Positions 11,395 to 24,609 of a DNA stretch of 64,000 nt are shown in pieces. A model generated the notes under the pieces. That model saw only the letters and a program-made list of their open reading frames with translations. It searched no databases and was not told the DNA's origin. Each line of letters opens with the position of its first letter. The first letter of the stretch is position 1. The position numbers were made by a program, and so were the translations under genes. This stretch comes from Allolobophora icterica (Eukaryota; Annelida; Clitellata; Crassiclitellata; Lumbricidae): assembly GCA_963556255.1 (NCBI GenBank), contig OY744608.1, forward strand, positions 12,288,019 to 12,352,018, written 5' to 3'.

Positions 11395-14190
11395 TATGTC
11401 TTTCTCTAACTGTCTCTGTCTGACCTTAGGCCTGTCTGCTTATGTCTTTCTGTCACAGACTGTCTTACTTTAGGTCTGTCTGCCTATGTCTTCCCTCATT
11501 GTCTTCGTCTGCATATAGTTCTGTCTGCCTATGTCTTCTCTCATTGTCTTTGTCTAACTGAAGTTCTGTCTGGCTATGTCTTCCTCTCATTGTCTCTGTC
11601 TGCATATAGTTCTCTCTGCCTATGTCTTTCTTTTATTGTCTCTGTCTGCAAATATGCCTGTGTGACTATGTCTTTCGATCTGTCACTGTCTCTCTATGAC
11701 TACAGTTCTGTCTGGCTGTGTCTTTCTCTCACTGTCTCTGTCTGACTTTAAATCTGTCTACTTGCTTGTTCTCTCACTGACTCTGTCCAACTTTACGACT
11801 GCCTGCCTACGTCTTTCTATCATTGTGTCTGCTGCATACAGGTCTGTCTGCCTATGTCTTTCTCTCACTGTCTCTGTCTGGTTATAGGTATTTTCTCACG
11901 GTCTCTTGTCTGACTATAGGTCTGTCTGCCTATGTCTTTCTCTCGCTGTCTTTGTCTGACTTTATTTCTGTCTGCCTATGTCTTTCTCAAATTGTCTCTG
12001 TCTGACTATATGTCTGTCTGCCTACGTCTTTCTCTCACAGTCTCTGCCTAACTTTAGGTCAGTCTCCCAGTGTCTTTCTATCATTGTCTCTGTCTGCATA
12101 TATGTCTGTGTGCCTATGTCGTTCTCTCACTGTCTCTCTCTGACTATAGGTCTTTCTGCCTATGTCGTTCTGTCACTGTCTCTGTCTGACTTTACATCTG
12201 TCTGCCTCTGTCTTTCTTTCGCAGTCTCTGCCTGACTTTAGGTCTGTATACTTATCTGTTCTCTCACTGACTCTGTCTGACTTTACGACTGTCCGCCTAT
12301 GTCTTTCTCTTACCCTATCTGTCTGACTATAGCTCTATCTACCTATGCTTTTCTCTCTCTTTCTATGTCTGATTTTAGGACTGTCTAATGTCTTTCTGTC
12401 AATGTCTCTGTCTGACTATGTCTGTCTGCCTTTGTCTTTCCTCACCGTCTCTGACTTTAGGTCTGTCTGCCTATGTCTTTCTCTCACATTCTCATTCTGA
12501 CTTTAGGTCCGTCTGACTATGTATTTCTCTCACTGACCCTGTCTGACTATAGTTCTGTGTGCCTATGTCTTTCTCTCACTCTCTCTGTGTGACTATAGTT
12601 CTGTCTGCCTATGCCTTTCTTTCACTGTCTCTGTCTCATCTTAGGTCTGTCTGCGTATGTCTTCTCTCATTGTCTCTGTCTTCATATAGTTCTGTATGCC
12701 TATGTCTTTGTCTCATTGTCTCTCTCTGCATATAGGTCTGTCTGCCTGTGTCTTTCTCTCCCTGTTTCTGTCCGCTTTAGCTCTGTCTGTCTAAGTCTTT
12801 CTCTCATTGTCTCTGTGTGACTATAGTTCTGTCTGTTTATACCTTTCTGTCACTGTATCTGTCTGACTTTAGGTCTGCCTGCCAAAGTTTTATCTCACTG
12901 TCGCTGTCTGACTATAGTTCTGTCTGCCTATGTCTTTCTCTCACACTCTCTGTCAGACTATAGGTCTGCCTGCCTACGTTTTTTCTCACTGTGTCTGTCT
13001 GAGTTATAGGTCTGTCCGCCTACGTCTTTCTCACACTGTCCCTGTCTGACTATAGTTTTGTCTGCCTATCTCTGTCTCTCAATGTCTCTGTCTGACTATA
13101 AATCTGTCTGACTATGCCTTTCTCTCAATGTCCCTGTCTGACTGTTGTTCTGTGAGCCTACTTCTCTCTCTCACTGTCCCTGTCTCACTATATTTCCCTC
13201 TGCCTATGTCTTTCAATGTCTTTGTCTGACTGTGTCTGTCTGACTACGTCTTTTTTCCACTGTCTCTGTCTGACTATACTTCTGTCTGCTTATGTCTTTC
13301 TCACACTGTCTCTGACTTTAAGTCTGTCTGCTTATGTCTTTCTCTCACTGTGTTTGTCTGACTTTAGGTCTGTCTGCCTATGTCTTTTCTCACTGTCTCT
13401 GTCTGAATTTAGGTGTGCCTGCCTATGTCTTTCTGTCACAGTCTCAGTCTCACTGTAGGTCTGTCTGCCTATGTTTTTCTTTCTCTGTCCCTATCTGACT
13501 TTAGGTCTGCCTGCCTACGACTTTCTCTCCCTTTCTCCGTCCGAATGTAGTTCTGTGCCCTGTGTCTTTCTCTCATTGTCTCTGTCTGACTGCTGTTCTG
13601 CCTGCCTTCGTCTCTCTCTCACTGTCCCTGTCTCACTATGGTTCTGTCTGCCTATGTCTTTCTCTCAATGTCTCTGTCTGACTATGTCTGTCTGCCTATG
13701 TCTTTCTATCTCTGTCTCTGCCTGACTATACTTCTGACTGCCTATGTCTTTCTCAGTCTGACTTTGGGTCTGTTTGCATATATGTCTTTCTTTCACTGCC
13801 TCTGTCTGACTATAGTTCCGTCTGCCTATGTCTTTCTCACTATCTTGTCTGATTTTGGATCTGTCTGCCTATGTCTTTCTTTCACTGCCTCTGTGTGACT
13901 ATAATTCCATCTACCAATGACTTTCCTCACTGTCTCTGACTGACTTAAGTCTATCTGCCTTTGTCTTTCTCTCAATGTCTCAGCCTGCACTATGGGTCTC
14001 TCTGCCTGTGTCTTTCTTTCACTGTTTCTTCCTGATTATAGTTCTGTCTGATTATGTCTTTCTTTCACTGTCTCTGTCTGATCTTAGTTCTGTGTCCGTA
14101 TGTCTTTCTCCGATTGTCTCTGTCTGACTGTAGTTATGTCTGGCTATGTCTTGCTCTGACTGTTTGTGTCTGCGTATAGTTCTGTTTACC
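11395..14190 (+). repeat. Left arm of a satellite palindrome (unit about 46 bp)
   Basis: About 60 degenerate copies of a pyrimidine-rich unit built from TCTGTCTGCCTATGTC, TTTCTCTCACTG and TCTCTGTCTGACTATA. Few stop codons occur in the sense frames, so many Ser/Leu/Cys open frames appear; none is protein-like. Order-specific variants pair with the inverted arm to the right. Confidence 0.93.
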
Positions 14191-14194
14191 AATT

Positions 14195-16683
14195 AGGCAG
14201 ACAAAACTATATGCAGACACAGACAGTCAGAGCAAGACATAGCCAGACAGAACTACAGTCAGACAGAGACAATCGGAGAAAGACACAGGGCACAGAACTA
14301 AGATCAGACAGAGACAGTGAAAGAAAGACATAATCAGACAGAACTATAATCAGGAAGAAACAGTGAAAGAAAGACACAGGCAGAGAGACACATAGTGCAG
14401 GCTGAGACATTGAGAGAAAGACAAAGGCAGACAGACTTAAGTCAGTCAGAGACAGTGAGGAAAGTCATCGGTAGATGGAACTATAGTCACACAGAGGCAG
14501 TGAAAGAAGACATAGGCAGACAGACCCAAAATCAGACAAAGACAGTGAGAAAGACATAGGCAGACGGAACTATAGTCAGACAAAGGCAGTGAAAGAAAGA
14601 CATATATGCAAACAGACCCAAAGTCAGACTGAGAAAGACATAGGCAGTCAGAAGTATAGTCAGGCAGAGACAGAGATAGAAAGACATAGGCAGACAGACA
14701 TAGTCAGACAGAGACATTGAGAGAAAGACAAGGCAGACAGAACTATAGTGAGACAGGGACAGTGAGAGAGACGAAGGCAGGCAGAACAGCAGTCAGACAG
14801 AGACAATGAGAGAAAGACACAGAGCACAGAACTACATTCGGACGGAGAAAGGGAGAGAAAGTCGTAGGCAGACAGACCTAAAGTCAGATAGGGACAGAGA
14901 AAGAAAAACATAGGCAGACAGACCTACAGTGAGACTGAGACTGTGACAGAAAGACATAGGCAGGCACACCTAAAGTCAGACAGAGACAGTGAGAAAAGAC
15001 ATAGGCAGACAGACCTAAAGTCAGACAAACACAGTGAGAGAAAGACATAAGCAGACAGACTTAAAGTCAGAGACAGTGTGAGAAAGACATAAGCAGACAG
15101 AAGTATAGTCAGACAGAGACAGTGGAAAAAAGACGTAGTCAGACAGACACAGTCAGACAGAGACATTGAAAGACATAGGCAGAGGGAAATATAGTGAGAC
15201 AGGGACAGTGAGAGAGAGAAGTAGGCTCACAGAACAACAGTCAGACAGGGACATTGAGAGAAAGGCATAGTCAGACAGATTTATAGTCAGACAGAGACAT
15301 TGAGAGACAGAGAGAGGCAGACAAAACTATAGTCAGACAGGGACAGTGTGAGAAAGACGTAGGCGGACAGACCTATAACTCAGACAGACACAGTGAGAAA
15401 AACGGTAGGCAGGCAGACCTTTAGTCTGACAGAGAGTGTGAGAGAAAGACACAGGCAGACAGAACTATAGTCAGACAGCGACAGTGAGATAAAACTTTGG
15501 CAGGCAGACCTAAAGTCAGACAGATACAGTGACAGAAAGGTATAAACAGACAGAACTATAGTCACACAGAGACAATGAGAGAAAGACTTAGACAGACAGA
15601 GCTAAAGCGGACAGAAACAGGGAGAGAAAGACACAGGCAGACATACCTATATGCAGAGAGAGACAATGAGACAAAGACATAGGCATACAGAACTATATGA
15701 AGACAGAGACAATGAGAGAAGACATACACAGACAGACCTAAGATGAGACAGAGACAGTGAAAGAAAGGCATAGGCAGACAGAACTATAGTCACACAGAGA
15801 GAGTGAGAGAAAGACATAGGCACACAGAACTATATATATAGTCAGACAGGGTCAGTGAGAGAAATACATAGTCAGACAGACCTAAAGTCAGAATGAGAAT
15901 GTGAGAGAAAGACATAGGCAGACAGACCTAAGGTCAGAGACGGTGAGGAAAGACAAAGGCAGACAGACATAGTCAGACAGAGACATTGACAGAAAGACAT
16001 TAGACAGTCCTAAAATCAGACATAGAAAGAGAGAGAAAAGCATAGGTAGATAGATAGGGTAAGAGAAAGACATAGGCGGACAGTCGTAAAGTCAGACAGA
16101 GTCAGTGAGAGAACAGATAAGTATACAGACCTAAAGTCCGACAGAGACTGCGAGAGAAAGACAGAGGCAGACAGATGTAAAGTCAGACAGAGACAGTGAG
16201 AGAACGACATACGCAGAAAGACCTATAGTCAGAGAGAGACAGTGAGAGAACGACATAGGCACACAGACATATATGCAGACAGAGACAATGATAGAAAGAC
16301 ACTGGGAGAGAGACCTAAAGTTAGGCAGAGACTGTGAGAGAAAGACGTAGGCAGACAGACATATAGTCAGACAGAGACAATTTGAGAAAGACATAGGCAG
16401 ACAGAAATAGTCAGATAAAGACAGCGAGAGAAAGACAAGAGACCGTGAGAAAATACCTGTAACCAGACAGAGACAGTGAGAGAAAGACATAGGCAGACAG
16501 ACCTGTATGCAGCAGACACAATGATAGAAAGACATAGGCAGGCAGTCGTAAAGTCGGACAGAGTCAGTGAGAGAACAAGTAAGTAGACAGATTTAAAGTC
16601 AGACAGAGACAGTGAGAGAAAGACACAGCCAGACAGAACTGTAGTCAGAGAGAGAGACAGCGACAGAAAGACATAGTCACACG
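14195..16683 (-). repeat. Right, inverted arm of the satellite palindrome
   Basis: The same units in opposite orientation, mirroring the left arm in order: left 13,471-13,725 pairs with 14,660-14,911, and left 11,696-11,887 with about 16,450-16,650. Scattered substitutions and indels separate the arms. The axis lies at CCAATTAGG (about 14,189-14,197). Right of 16,683 the plus orientation resumes for about 100 bp. Confidence 0.92.
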
Positions 16684-16989
16684 ACATATTGCCTCTGTCT
16701 TTCTTTCATTGTCTCTGTCATTGTCTGAATGTAGTTCTGTCTGCCTCTCTGTTTCTATCAATGTCTCTTTGTTACTTCCCGTTCCAGGTCCTGCTTTTGT
16801 CTGTCCGCACATCTTTTCTATTTCACATTTTGTCATTTTTGTGTCTTACGTGAGGTCTTCTTGCTTGCCTCTTGCTACTACTGTCTATATCTTTGTGTGT
16901 GTCTGTGCTTCTCTCTGTCTGCTGCCTTCCTGTTATCATTTCTGACTTTGCACGTCTGTGTTTCTCAATCTCTTTTTCTCTATGTGCGC

Positions 16990-17160
16990 GAGTTTCGTTT
17001 TGGATTGGTCTTGAATACCGTTAATTGTCAATAGACGAATTATTACTATGTAAATGTTCCGTGGAAGAGAATGACCCGCCGTATTAAAATATGCTGCCAA
17101 GTCTAGAAGGACAAGTCCTGCATCTATCCCTTTTCCATGGAACACATGCATGGTGTCAGT
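16990..17160 (-). pseudogene. Reverse transcriptase motif-A fragment
   Basis: The minus strand reads GLVLLDLAAYFNTAGHSLP, matching LVLLDLSAAFDTVDH around the first catalytic aspartate of LINE RTs. The fragment is short and isolated, just right of the satellite palindrome. Confidence 0.55.
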
Positions 17161-17454
17161 ATTCATACAGCCAGCCGAGCCAGGTCTGTGGATTCTGTTG
17201 CATGGATCTTTTGGTCAGATTGAAATGTGAAGATTAAGGAGTTGGAAGAAAGATGGGCGTTTAACCTGGCCAGGCGAGGAGTTATAGAGTTGCAGGCATT
17301 TATTGATCAACAAGTAATGAAACCTAGTCTAAACTTTATTCGTATTCTTGAATTAAGCAATGAATGTTATCGAGGTGATAACTGTTGCTCGATGATATCT
17401 ATCATTGTGGGAAATGTGATGGGCCAAATGCATCACATTTTCTCAGTAGAGCTT

Positions 17455-17502
17455 TAGTTTACCCAAATGTACGTCTTGCAAGAAGTACGTTTGGGTAAAC
17501 TA
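17455..17502. repeat. Short hairpin, 18-bp arms
   Basis: TAGTTTACCCAAATGTAC pairs with GTACGTTTGGGTAAACTA with one mismatch, around a 12-base loop. A third partial copy (TACATTTGGGTAA) follows at 17,501. Confidence 0.85.
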
Positions 17503-17963
17503 CATTTGGGTAATCCGTTCACTGCAAGCGTCTCAGGCAGGTTTACTTTCCATTTTGGCGTTTCATTTTTTAAGCTGGCCTAGGCCTAGTCGTCTTTGCC
17601 TAAACGTTATTTTTGTAAACGCGAATAAGCAGACTTAAATTTCTGCTTCATGTACTCGCAATCTCTATCTCACTCTATCCGTATCTCTCATGCTCACATG
17701 CTCTCTTTGTTTCTTCCACATTCTTGCGTTTTCAGACGGTCTTGCTTTCACTCTTATGCTCATTTAACTTTTTCTCAATCTAACTGCGTTTTTAGGACTG
17801 TATAATGACAGTCCATTCTCGCGCTATTTATCAATCTTTCTATCTGTCTGTCTTTCTGCCATCTAACTGTCTGTCTGTCTATCAATCTGTCTGTCTATCT
17901 GTTTGTCTATCTATCTGTCTGTCTATCTATCGAACTATATGGCAGTCTATCTACATATATCCA

Positions 17964-17968
<5 letters not shown>

Positions 17969-18052
<84 letters not shown>
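17969..18052 (+). repeat. (CT)n microsatellite
   Basis: About 41 CT units, within a longer pyrimidine-rich stretch (17,830-18,250) with TCTG/TCTA repeats on its left. No gene was recognised here. Confidence 0.97.
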
Positions 18053-18053
<1 letters not shown>

Positions 18054-18546
18054 TGCTCTGCCGTTATCCTTTTCTCTGTGTACTTAAGTCTATGTCTTTC
18101 TTTGTCTCTGTCTCTCTTTTCCTCTCACTCTATTACTAAGTGCCTGTATTTCGTTCTCAATCATCAATTCTCTGTCCCTGTCTCACTCTGTCAACATCGC
18201 TCGCTCTTGTCCGCTCTCTCGCTCTTTCTTTACTCTCTTTCCACTTTACTCTAACACACAGGCCTAGTCTTTTTTCGTTCACTTTGAGGCTCAATGTCTG
18301 ATTTATTTACTTATGCATTATGACACATCTGAGATTTCTACCATTCTTTCTACGTATGTCTAGTAGTTGCATCGTTTCTCACTTGCGTCAGTGTGAATGT
18401 TTGTCTTGCATTCCCATCCAAGTAAAAGCAAATTACTCAAATTGCAAATATTTCTAAAATTGGACTTTCTGTGGGTAATACCAAACTGGCGATGAAATTC
18501 GACTGCCTGAGCGCTGAAGTGAACGGACTACGGAGACCTTTGCCAA

Positions 18547-18773
18547 CACCTCCTCGTGGTGGTCTCTGGGCATGCAGTTCTACCAGCTGGTTGACTGCAT
18601 GGCGAAGATTGGCAGCTTCACCTTATTATTATTTTTCTATCTTCAGTATAGTGTACTAGTAAAGTACACTATACTGAAGATAGAAAAATAATAATAACGT
18701 GCAGCTGTCAATCTTCGCCATGCAGTCAACCAGCTGGTAGAACTGCATGCCCAGAGACCACCATGAGGAGGTG
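18547..18773. repeat. Long hairpin with about 112-bp arms
   Basis: Arms are inverted copies, from CACCTCCTCGTGGTGGTCTC to ATAGTGTACT on the left and the complement on the right, with about six mismatches and almost no spacer (axis near 18,660). No target duplication flanks it, and I recognise no element. Confidence 0.93.
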
Positions 18774-19859
18774 GGCTCTCATTACTAAACTGAAATCTTA
18801 TTTCACTTTTCTTAGTTAAGTGCCAGGCTAGCGTAAGTTGGCTTTATGATTAATCGATTATAAAGTGTAATGTAACATAAAATAGGACTTTTGAACGGCC
18901 GACTGTTCTCAGCACGGTATAAAATCAGCACTAGCCTAGAGACTTAGCTTATTGACTGGTGCTTATTCAAATCAAGACTGCAATACCATGTTTATGTGTC
19001 AGTTGAACTCAGTTCTGTTGACAAATTGAAGTCCGGTGACGTCAAAGAAACAGTGATGGGTAATTCAGGTTTTGTATCTAATTAATTAGGATTATCATTA
19101 GTTCAAATTTCATAATTAGAATAAAAATTAGCATTTTTAAAACAACTACTTAATTAGAATTAGCACCATCTAAAAGTGCTAAAAGTCAGGGATAACTTCG
19201 CAATTTCCCTCTTCCTTTTTAATTGCACTGTCTTTGTGGCAATGTAATTATGAAGCTAATTATGAAATTTTAATCTGGAGAAAAATAGACACATTTTAAT
19301 TAGAATTACCAAAATTTCAGTTAAAAATAATTAATTAGAATTAGCTACCAAGGTAATTAAGTAGATAATTAATTAGTTTCTAAAAGAAATATATAACTAT
19401 ATAACTATAACTGCAAGGAAACGAAGCACAATGTTAAGGTGGGAAGAGTCTAGGTCTCTCCAGGGCGTAAAATAATGTGTTTTTGGGCATAAAGATTCAA
19501 ACCAGTTATTAATTACCACAGTAATAACGGCCATACACCTGCATGTATTTTTAGTGTTGCAATGCCACCTTTAAACAACAGAACAAGTAAGAATGCAGAT
19601 TGATACAATGAAACCAAATTTCACAACACTTTTACACATGGTCATCATATCTGTCCATGGGTTGAAAGCCCTTGCGATGTTCCTTTTCCCACACAAGATA
19701 CACTTCTCCAGCAGCTGTTTATGATCTAAGATAGGTGTAATTAAGTGCCTGTTAGATGATGTCGTTTAACGATAATTGATTATGTAATTTACCAGCACTT
19801 ATAAGACGACATATGGTCAATGTCTGTTCCCTAGGTCATAATAGTCAAATAAGGGATAA

Positions 19860-20090
19860 AACGTCACACATATCCACAGCACATTTAATAGCTTTCTTCC
19901 ATCCATCTCTGCTGCATGCTGTCAGAGTGCAGCCATGGAATTCGTTTGGAATCCATTTCTTTTGTCGTCGACAAATTTTCTCCAAGGTCTTCGTCTTCTT
20001 GTTATGCTTTCCATTGTTTCCAAGATGACGCTTTTGATCTTTCTCGTGTTATTTATCTGTATCTTCTGATGATGATTTAGGTTTCTGTTT
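19860..20090 (-). pseudogene. Possible LINE C-terminal relic
   Basis: The minus strand reads WRKFVDDKRNGFQ and ALTACSRDGWKKAI, loosely like LINE ORF2 C-termini (RKRW-x-D ... DR-x-x-WR). There is no second supporting motif, so this is a weak call. Confidence 0.3.
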
Positions 20091-20660
20091 GGCCTTTTGC
20101 TACGTTTTTGATCAAGATTTCCAAGTACAGCTTACAGCTAGCATCCTTCTGTAGCCAAACACCATAAACTTTGCGTTGTCAATTTACTAATGTCTATGTT
20201 TCACAGCCATAATGAAGATGCACGTAAAAATTCATGTTGGCACGGCTTATTGTTATACTTTCCTATATGGCATTAAGTCCTGTTGTTACTACTTTTACGT
20301 TTCCTATCCTTTCTTTTATGTCCTTGGTGCAATCGTTGTTGTCACAAGTTATAAGGAGTTCCAAATAGACACTTATATGTTCTATATGTTGTTCTCTTAC
20401 CACGATGTTTCACTCAATGTTTTCTCCTCCCATAATCAACGGCTGCCTTTGCTAGACACTTCTGCTGGCACCCTTACCTGGTCTGCCTAGTACACCGAAA
20501 CAAAAACTTGCATCGTGCATACACTGTAACACTTGCCAACACAAACTTGACCAGACACATGCATATTCTGTCTGACAGTGAATTACGCACACTTATGAGC
20601 AGGTAGTCTTAGTCAAACACGACGCACAAATGGTCTGGTTGCAAGCCACAGTAAGTGTGC

Positions 20661-20666
20661 TTTATT
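20661..20666 (-). terminator. Candidate polyadenylation signal of ENOX
   Basis: A minus-strand AATAAA lies about 170 bases past the ENOX stop codon. It is the first exact hexamer I saw downstream. Position and sequence support it; no cleavage site can be proved. Confidence 0.5.
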
Positions 20667-20833
20667 ACCAGGCAAAATATGCCAACAGTTTGTTGTCATC
20701 AGTGTCTGTTTTTAGAGTAAATTTTCAGCACAACAGCAGCAGTGCAACAAGTCAGGCAGTAAAATGAAATTCTTCAGAAAACGTTTTAACCCAGACAGAT
20801 ATCGAAGTCAACATCATCTGACAAAATCCAGGT

Positions 20834-23800
20834 TCACAATACACCTTCGTAACCTACAAACTTCCATTTCTTCTCCGCAGAGCGCTCCAGTTCATTATGG
20901 CCAAAGACTGACGGATATTTCTCCAGCAGATCCTCCAGCTCACTGGAGCGTATCTTCACATCGAGACGATGTAGGTAGGACCAAATGTAATCTATGTTGG
21001 CACCAAACGGATGCACGTGCAGAAACGTAGTAACCAGAGCTGAAACAATAACAAACGAAGAAATATAAAATAATGACATAACAGTAGATTTCTGAACAAG
21101 CTCCTGGTTTAGGCGCCTGTGAAGTGGTGTTATGTCCCCCAAAGCAATATCCCTTTTCACACTTGGCCTCGTCTACACGTGTCCCCACCTCATGTCCCCT
21201 ACGACTTCATATTAACGAGTCCACACTGTACCAGGATTTTCTACCAAAATGTACAATCTCACAGGAACTACATCAGATGACGTTGTGAAGTACACGACTA
21301 CACACCTTTATATACAGCAATAATAGTTGGCTGACGTGCAGTGCTGCAGGACTTTTCAGCTCAACAAGACAAGAGCAATTCAGGACAAGTAAGCCTGGCT
21401 CCTTCCATTACAGGCCATACTGGTACAATGGGTACATGGTTTGACAATGAATGGTCAACTTCTCTAAACCTGGCTGCCTTCCATTACAAGCCATACTGGT
21501 ACATGGTTCGACAATGAATGGTCAACTTCTCTAAACCTGGCTGCCTTCCATTTCATACATACTCAGAATCTATAGCTCCATAACACAACCGTGCCGCTAC
21601 AAGGGCGCTGATAAATGATAATTGACTTCAGGACAAACACTGTTACCAGCTTTTTCAATGAAAATTAAGCAAAAAGACACAAACAATTCTAAACAAAATG
21701 AATTCTTGAAAGGCAGCTGACCGATAAGTCTTGCTTCCTTGTTGCAGGTCAAAACTGCATCTGACGACTCAATGGCTGTTGTCTGTGACGAGTTCTGAAC
21801 AGTGGAGGATGTAAGAGGTGGTACAATGGCAGACGATTGAGCTACTACATTAATGATCGCATTTTCTTCCACCTGTGCACCCGGAACAGCACCATCCTCC
21901 AGGACAGGTCTCACTGGAGAGTCCTCCAATTCCGAGGGCGACCCGCTTTCAACCTTTTGTGCACAATTAAACACATCATACATCTATACACTGTTTTTGC
22001 TTTTACCCAAATGAAGATAACAGATACAAGGATTTATAACTTATGATTTTGTGCAACACCATAACATTCATACAAATATCTTGCATAAGTTAATCAACAA
22101 CATATTATATAAAACAGACTTTACTTACACAGTGTTCTTATTTTTCTATCGATTCCTTAGAAATACAATAGTTGTGGGGCAATGCTCTTCTCTCTGAAAA
22201 GGCTAGCTAATCTTTTCAGGTATTTAGTTGGCAGTGAAGGAGCTTTGGAAGCGGTAATGACTTTTAATATTGGTAATGTGTCACACATTTAATCTTGTTA
22301 GAATTCCATAACCTGAGTCACGAAAGATTCTCAGGACCGAAAAATATTATTCCGCAGAATGTCGTTCTGCAACTACGGAAATGCCAGTGAACCTATAAAG
22401 CAGAACAAGGAAAATATAAAGGAAGCAAATGTTGACAGGCTGTTGTAGTGCTTCAGACCAGATGCAATTTGTATGAGGCAGCGAGAACTTCCCCAGCTGG
22501 TTCAGACTAACTTTTTCATTTTATTCCTGCCCACAGGTTTTTTTCCTCCGCAACTTTTGCCAACCACAAATTGCACCTACTGTCACTTAAGTCAGTCAAG
22601 GAGCTCCCACCTAACATGTTGTTTCATTACAACACAAATTTTGCCGTGACAAAAATGGGAACATGTTCCTCAAATTCAAATCGGCTTTAGTCCATGACTT
22701 CACTTCAACACAACTTCCTTCCAATGTGCCATCATAGCCCCATATGATAGTACCAGTTCCAGAACTATGCTTTAAACTTTCCAGCTCATGTCTTTTAATA
22801 CCTCATTTTCACCATTTTTGACAACATTCTGGAGAGGCTGTGGCATGTCAACAGTATATGTTCTTTCATTTACTGAGGCTGGACTTCGACCATTTTGCAA
22901 ATATTTTGAAGAGAAAACTTTTCTTAACTACATAAATTTAATGAATGAACAAATGAATGAATGAAGTAACAGAGAGTTTACCATACTTAATCAGACAATC
23001 GAATAACAACATGCATAAGAATATCGACACCTGAGTGTGTTTTGACAACATATCATCTATCTACCTGTATGGATTCACTGTCAGACTTCTTTTGCAGCTG
23101 ACTGTGATTTATGAGTTGCTGCAAAAATAAAAACAGATTTTCTGACACAAGAAAGCAAACATCTAGAGAAAATTTCAGTTCTGTCAGTTTGAAAATGAAA
23201 ACGCACATTACCTACAACAAAACGCAATGCTTGTTTTAAAAATGTCTAAAAACAAACTTGTCCCGTATGTCTCATCAGAATGAGAAAAACAAGAAACAAT
23301 TCACTAAGAAGACAACTTTTTTATTTTTATGTTTAAAGCATTTATTATGTGCACAAGGTCTTTAAATCCGAATCTGGGGCATCAATGTCTGTTCTTTAGG
23401 GACAAGACATAGTCATGCAAAAGCCAGAGTAAAATTGTGAGTCTTTGTCTAAGCGATTTTAATAATAGCACCGAGTTGGCCAGTTGGACTTTTGGTGGCA
23501 GACAATTCAAAATAGCTGAAAACATGATCCTACAATTGTCTTTAGCCTAGGTTCTAGCGACAAGCCAGCATCAGAAAAACACAACAAATATACTAGGAAA
23601 CAACATCAGTTTCTCCACACCTTAGCAAAAGTGTCTTCAAATACTACAAATAGTCCAATATTTACCATAAAAGCGATAGGTTGCATATAATAACATATGC
23701 ATGTATCAAGACACTAATATAGCACCTTCTAGAAACCCAATGGCTATCCAATAAATCTACAAAAGTGCAGACATGGCATGCAGAAAAATTATGTTGAATT

Positions 23801-24576
23801 CGCTACAGCATTCCATTTACAGCATAACACAGTGCCATCTACTGCTTTAATCAGTTCCAAAGATCGAAGATTTTACAGTGATACTGTGAATGCAGTGTTC
23901 TTACAAGGAAGAAGCAAGATGTAGACATCATTTAACTTGCCAGCTTAACAAATTACTGGCACAGTAGTTTTGTGGTTAACGTGTTGGACTGTTAACCAAG
24001 ATGTCGGGGTTTCAAATACCGGCCAGAGCAGAAAGATTCCAAATTTCTGCTACACTTGTTCTTCCTAGCAAACTTGGCTATAAAAGGAGTACAGTGTCTC
24101 TGGAAACCACCAAGGGATCGACTGGCCACCCAACCCTCACAAGCCGAGATTAAGAAAATAAGTTGCTAGCACTTTACATTCAGGGCTGCTTCTTGGGAGT
24201 TAGTTTAAGGACGCGTTCTTCTCTGAAACTGCAGCCTTATTTAAACACACCGACCAGGTAGAGATCTGGATAAACAAGAGACCGTTAATACACATAGCGC
24301 CACCTGTTGCATGCCTTGAAGCGCCATCTGTAGTTGTTTGATCTGTTTGTCTTTGGTGTCGTCCTCATTCTGCGCCTCCTGTTTCAGCAGACTCACTTCG
24401 TTCTTATACGCTTCCAGCTGACACTTCAGAACATCGTTCTCATCACGAAGTTGACTGGCTGCAATCCAGTCTACAGAAACACCAGACAACTTCCATCAGC
24501 CATTCTGCGGCCACATTGATAATAATCTCCAGTTCCACTCTAATTTAAATTCTTGATTTACCGGTGTGTGTGTGAC

Positions 24577-24609
<33 letters not shown>

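Larger units (their letters stand above)
18053..20660. other. AT-rich intergenic DNA without recognised gene
   Basis: Besides the long hairpin and a weak LINE relic, 19,080-19,390 holds recurring AATTAGAATTAGC phrases similar in style to 1,150-1,560. Confidence 0.5.

Noticed and set aside
11696..16687. Many Ser/Leu/Cys-rich open frames of 60-134 codons
   Set aside because: They are translations of the 46-bp satellite, occur on the strand that lacks stops, and have no domain or splice logic.
11395..16800. CRISPR-like array
   Set aside because: Units are contiguous, diverged and without unique spacers, and the window is clearly animal nuclear DNA.
17227..17457. 76-codon open frame next to the RT fragment
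   Set aside because: No family resemblance could be recognised; it may be random or part of a decayed retroelement.
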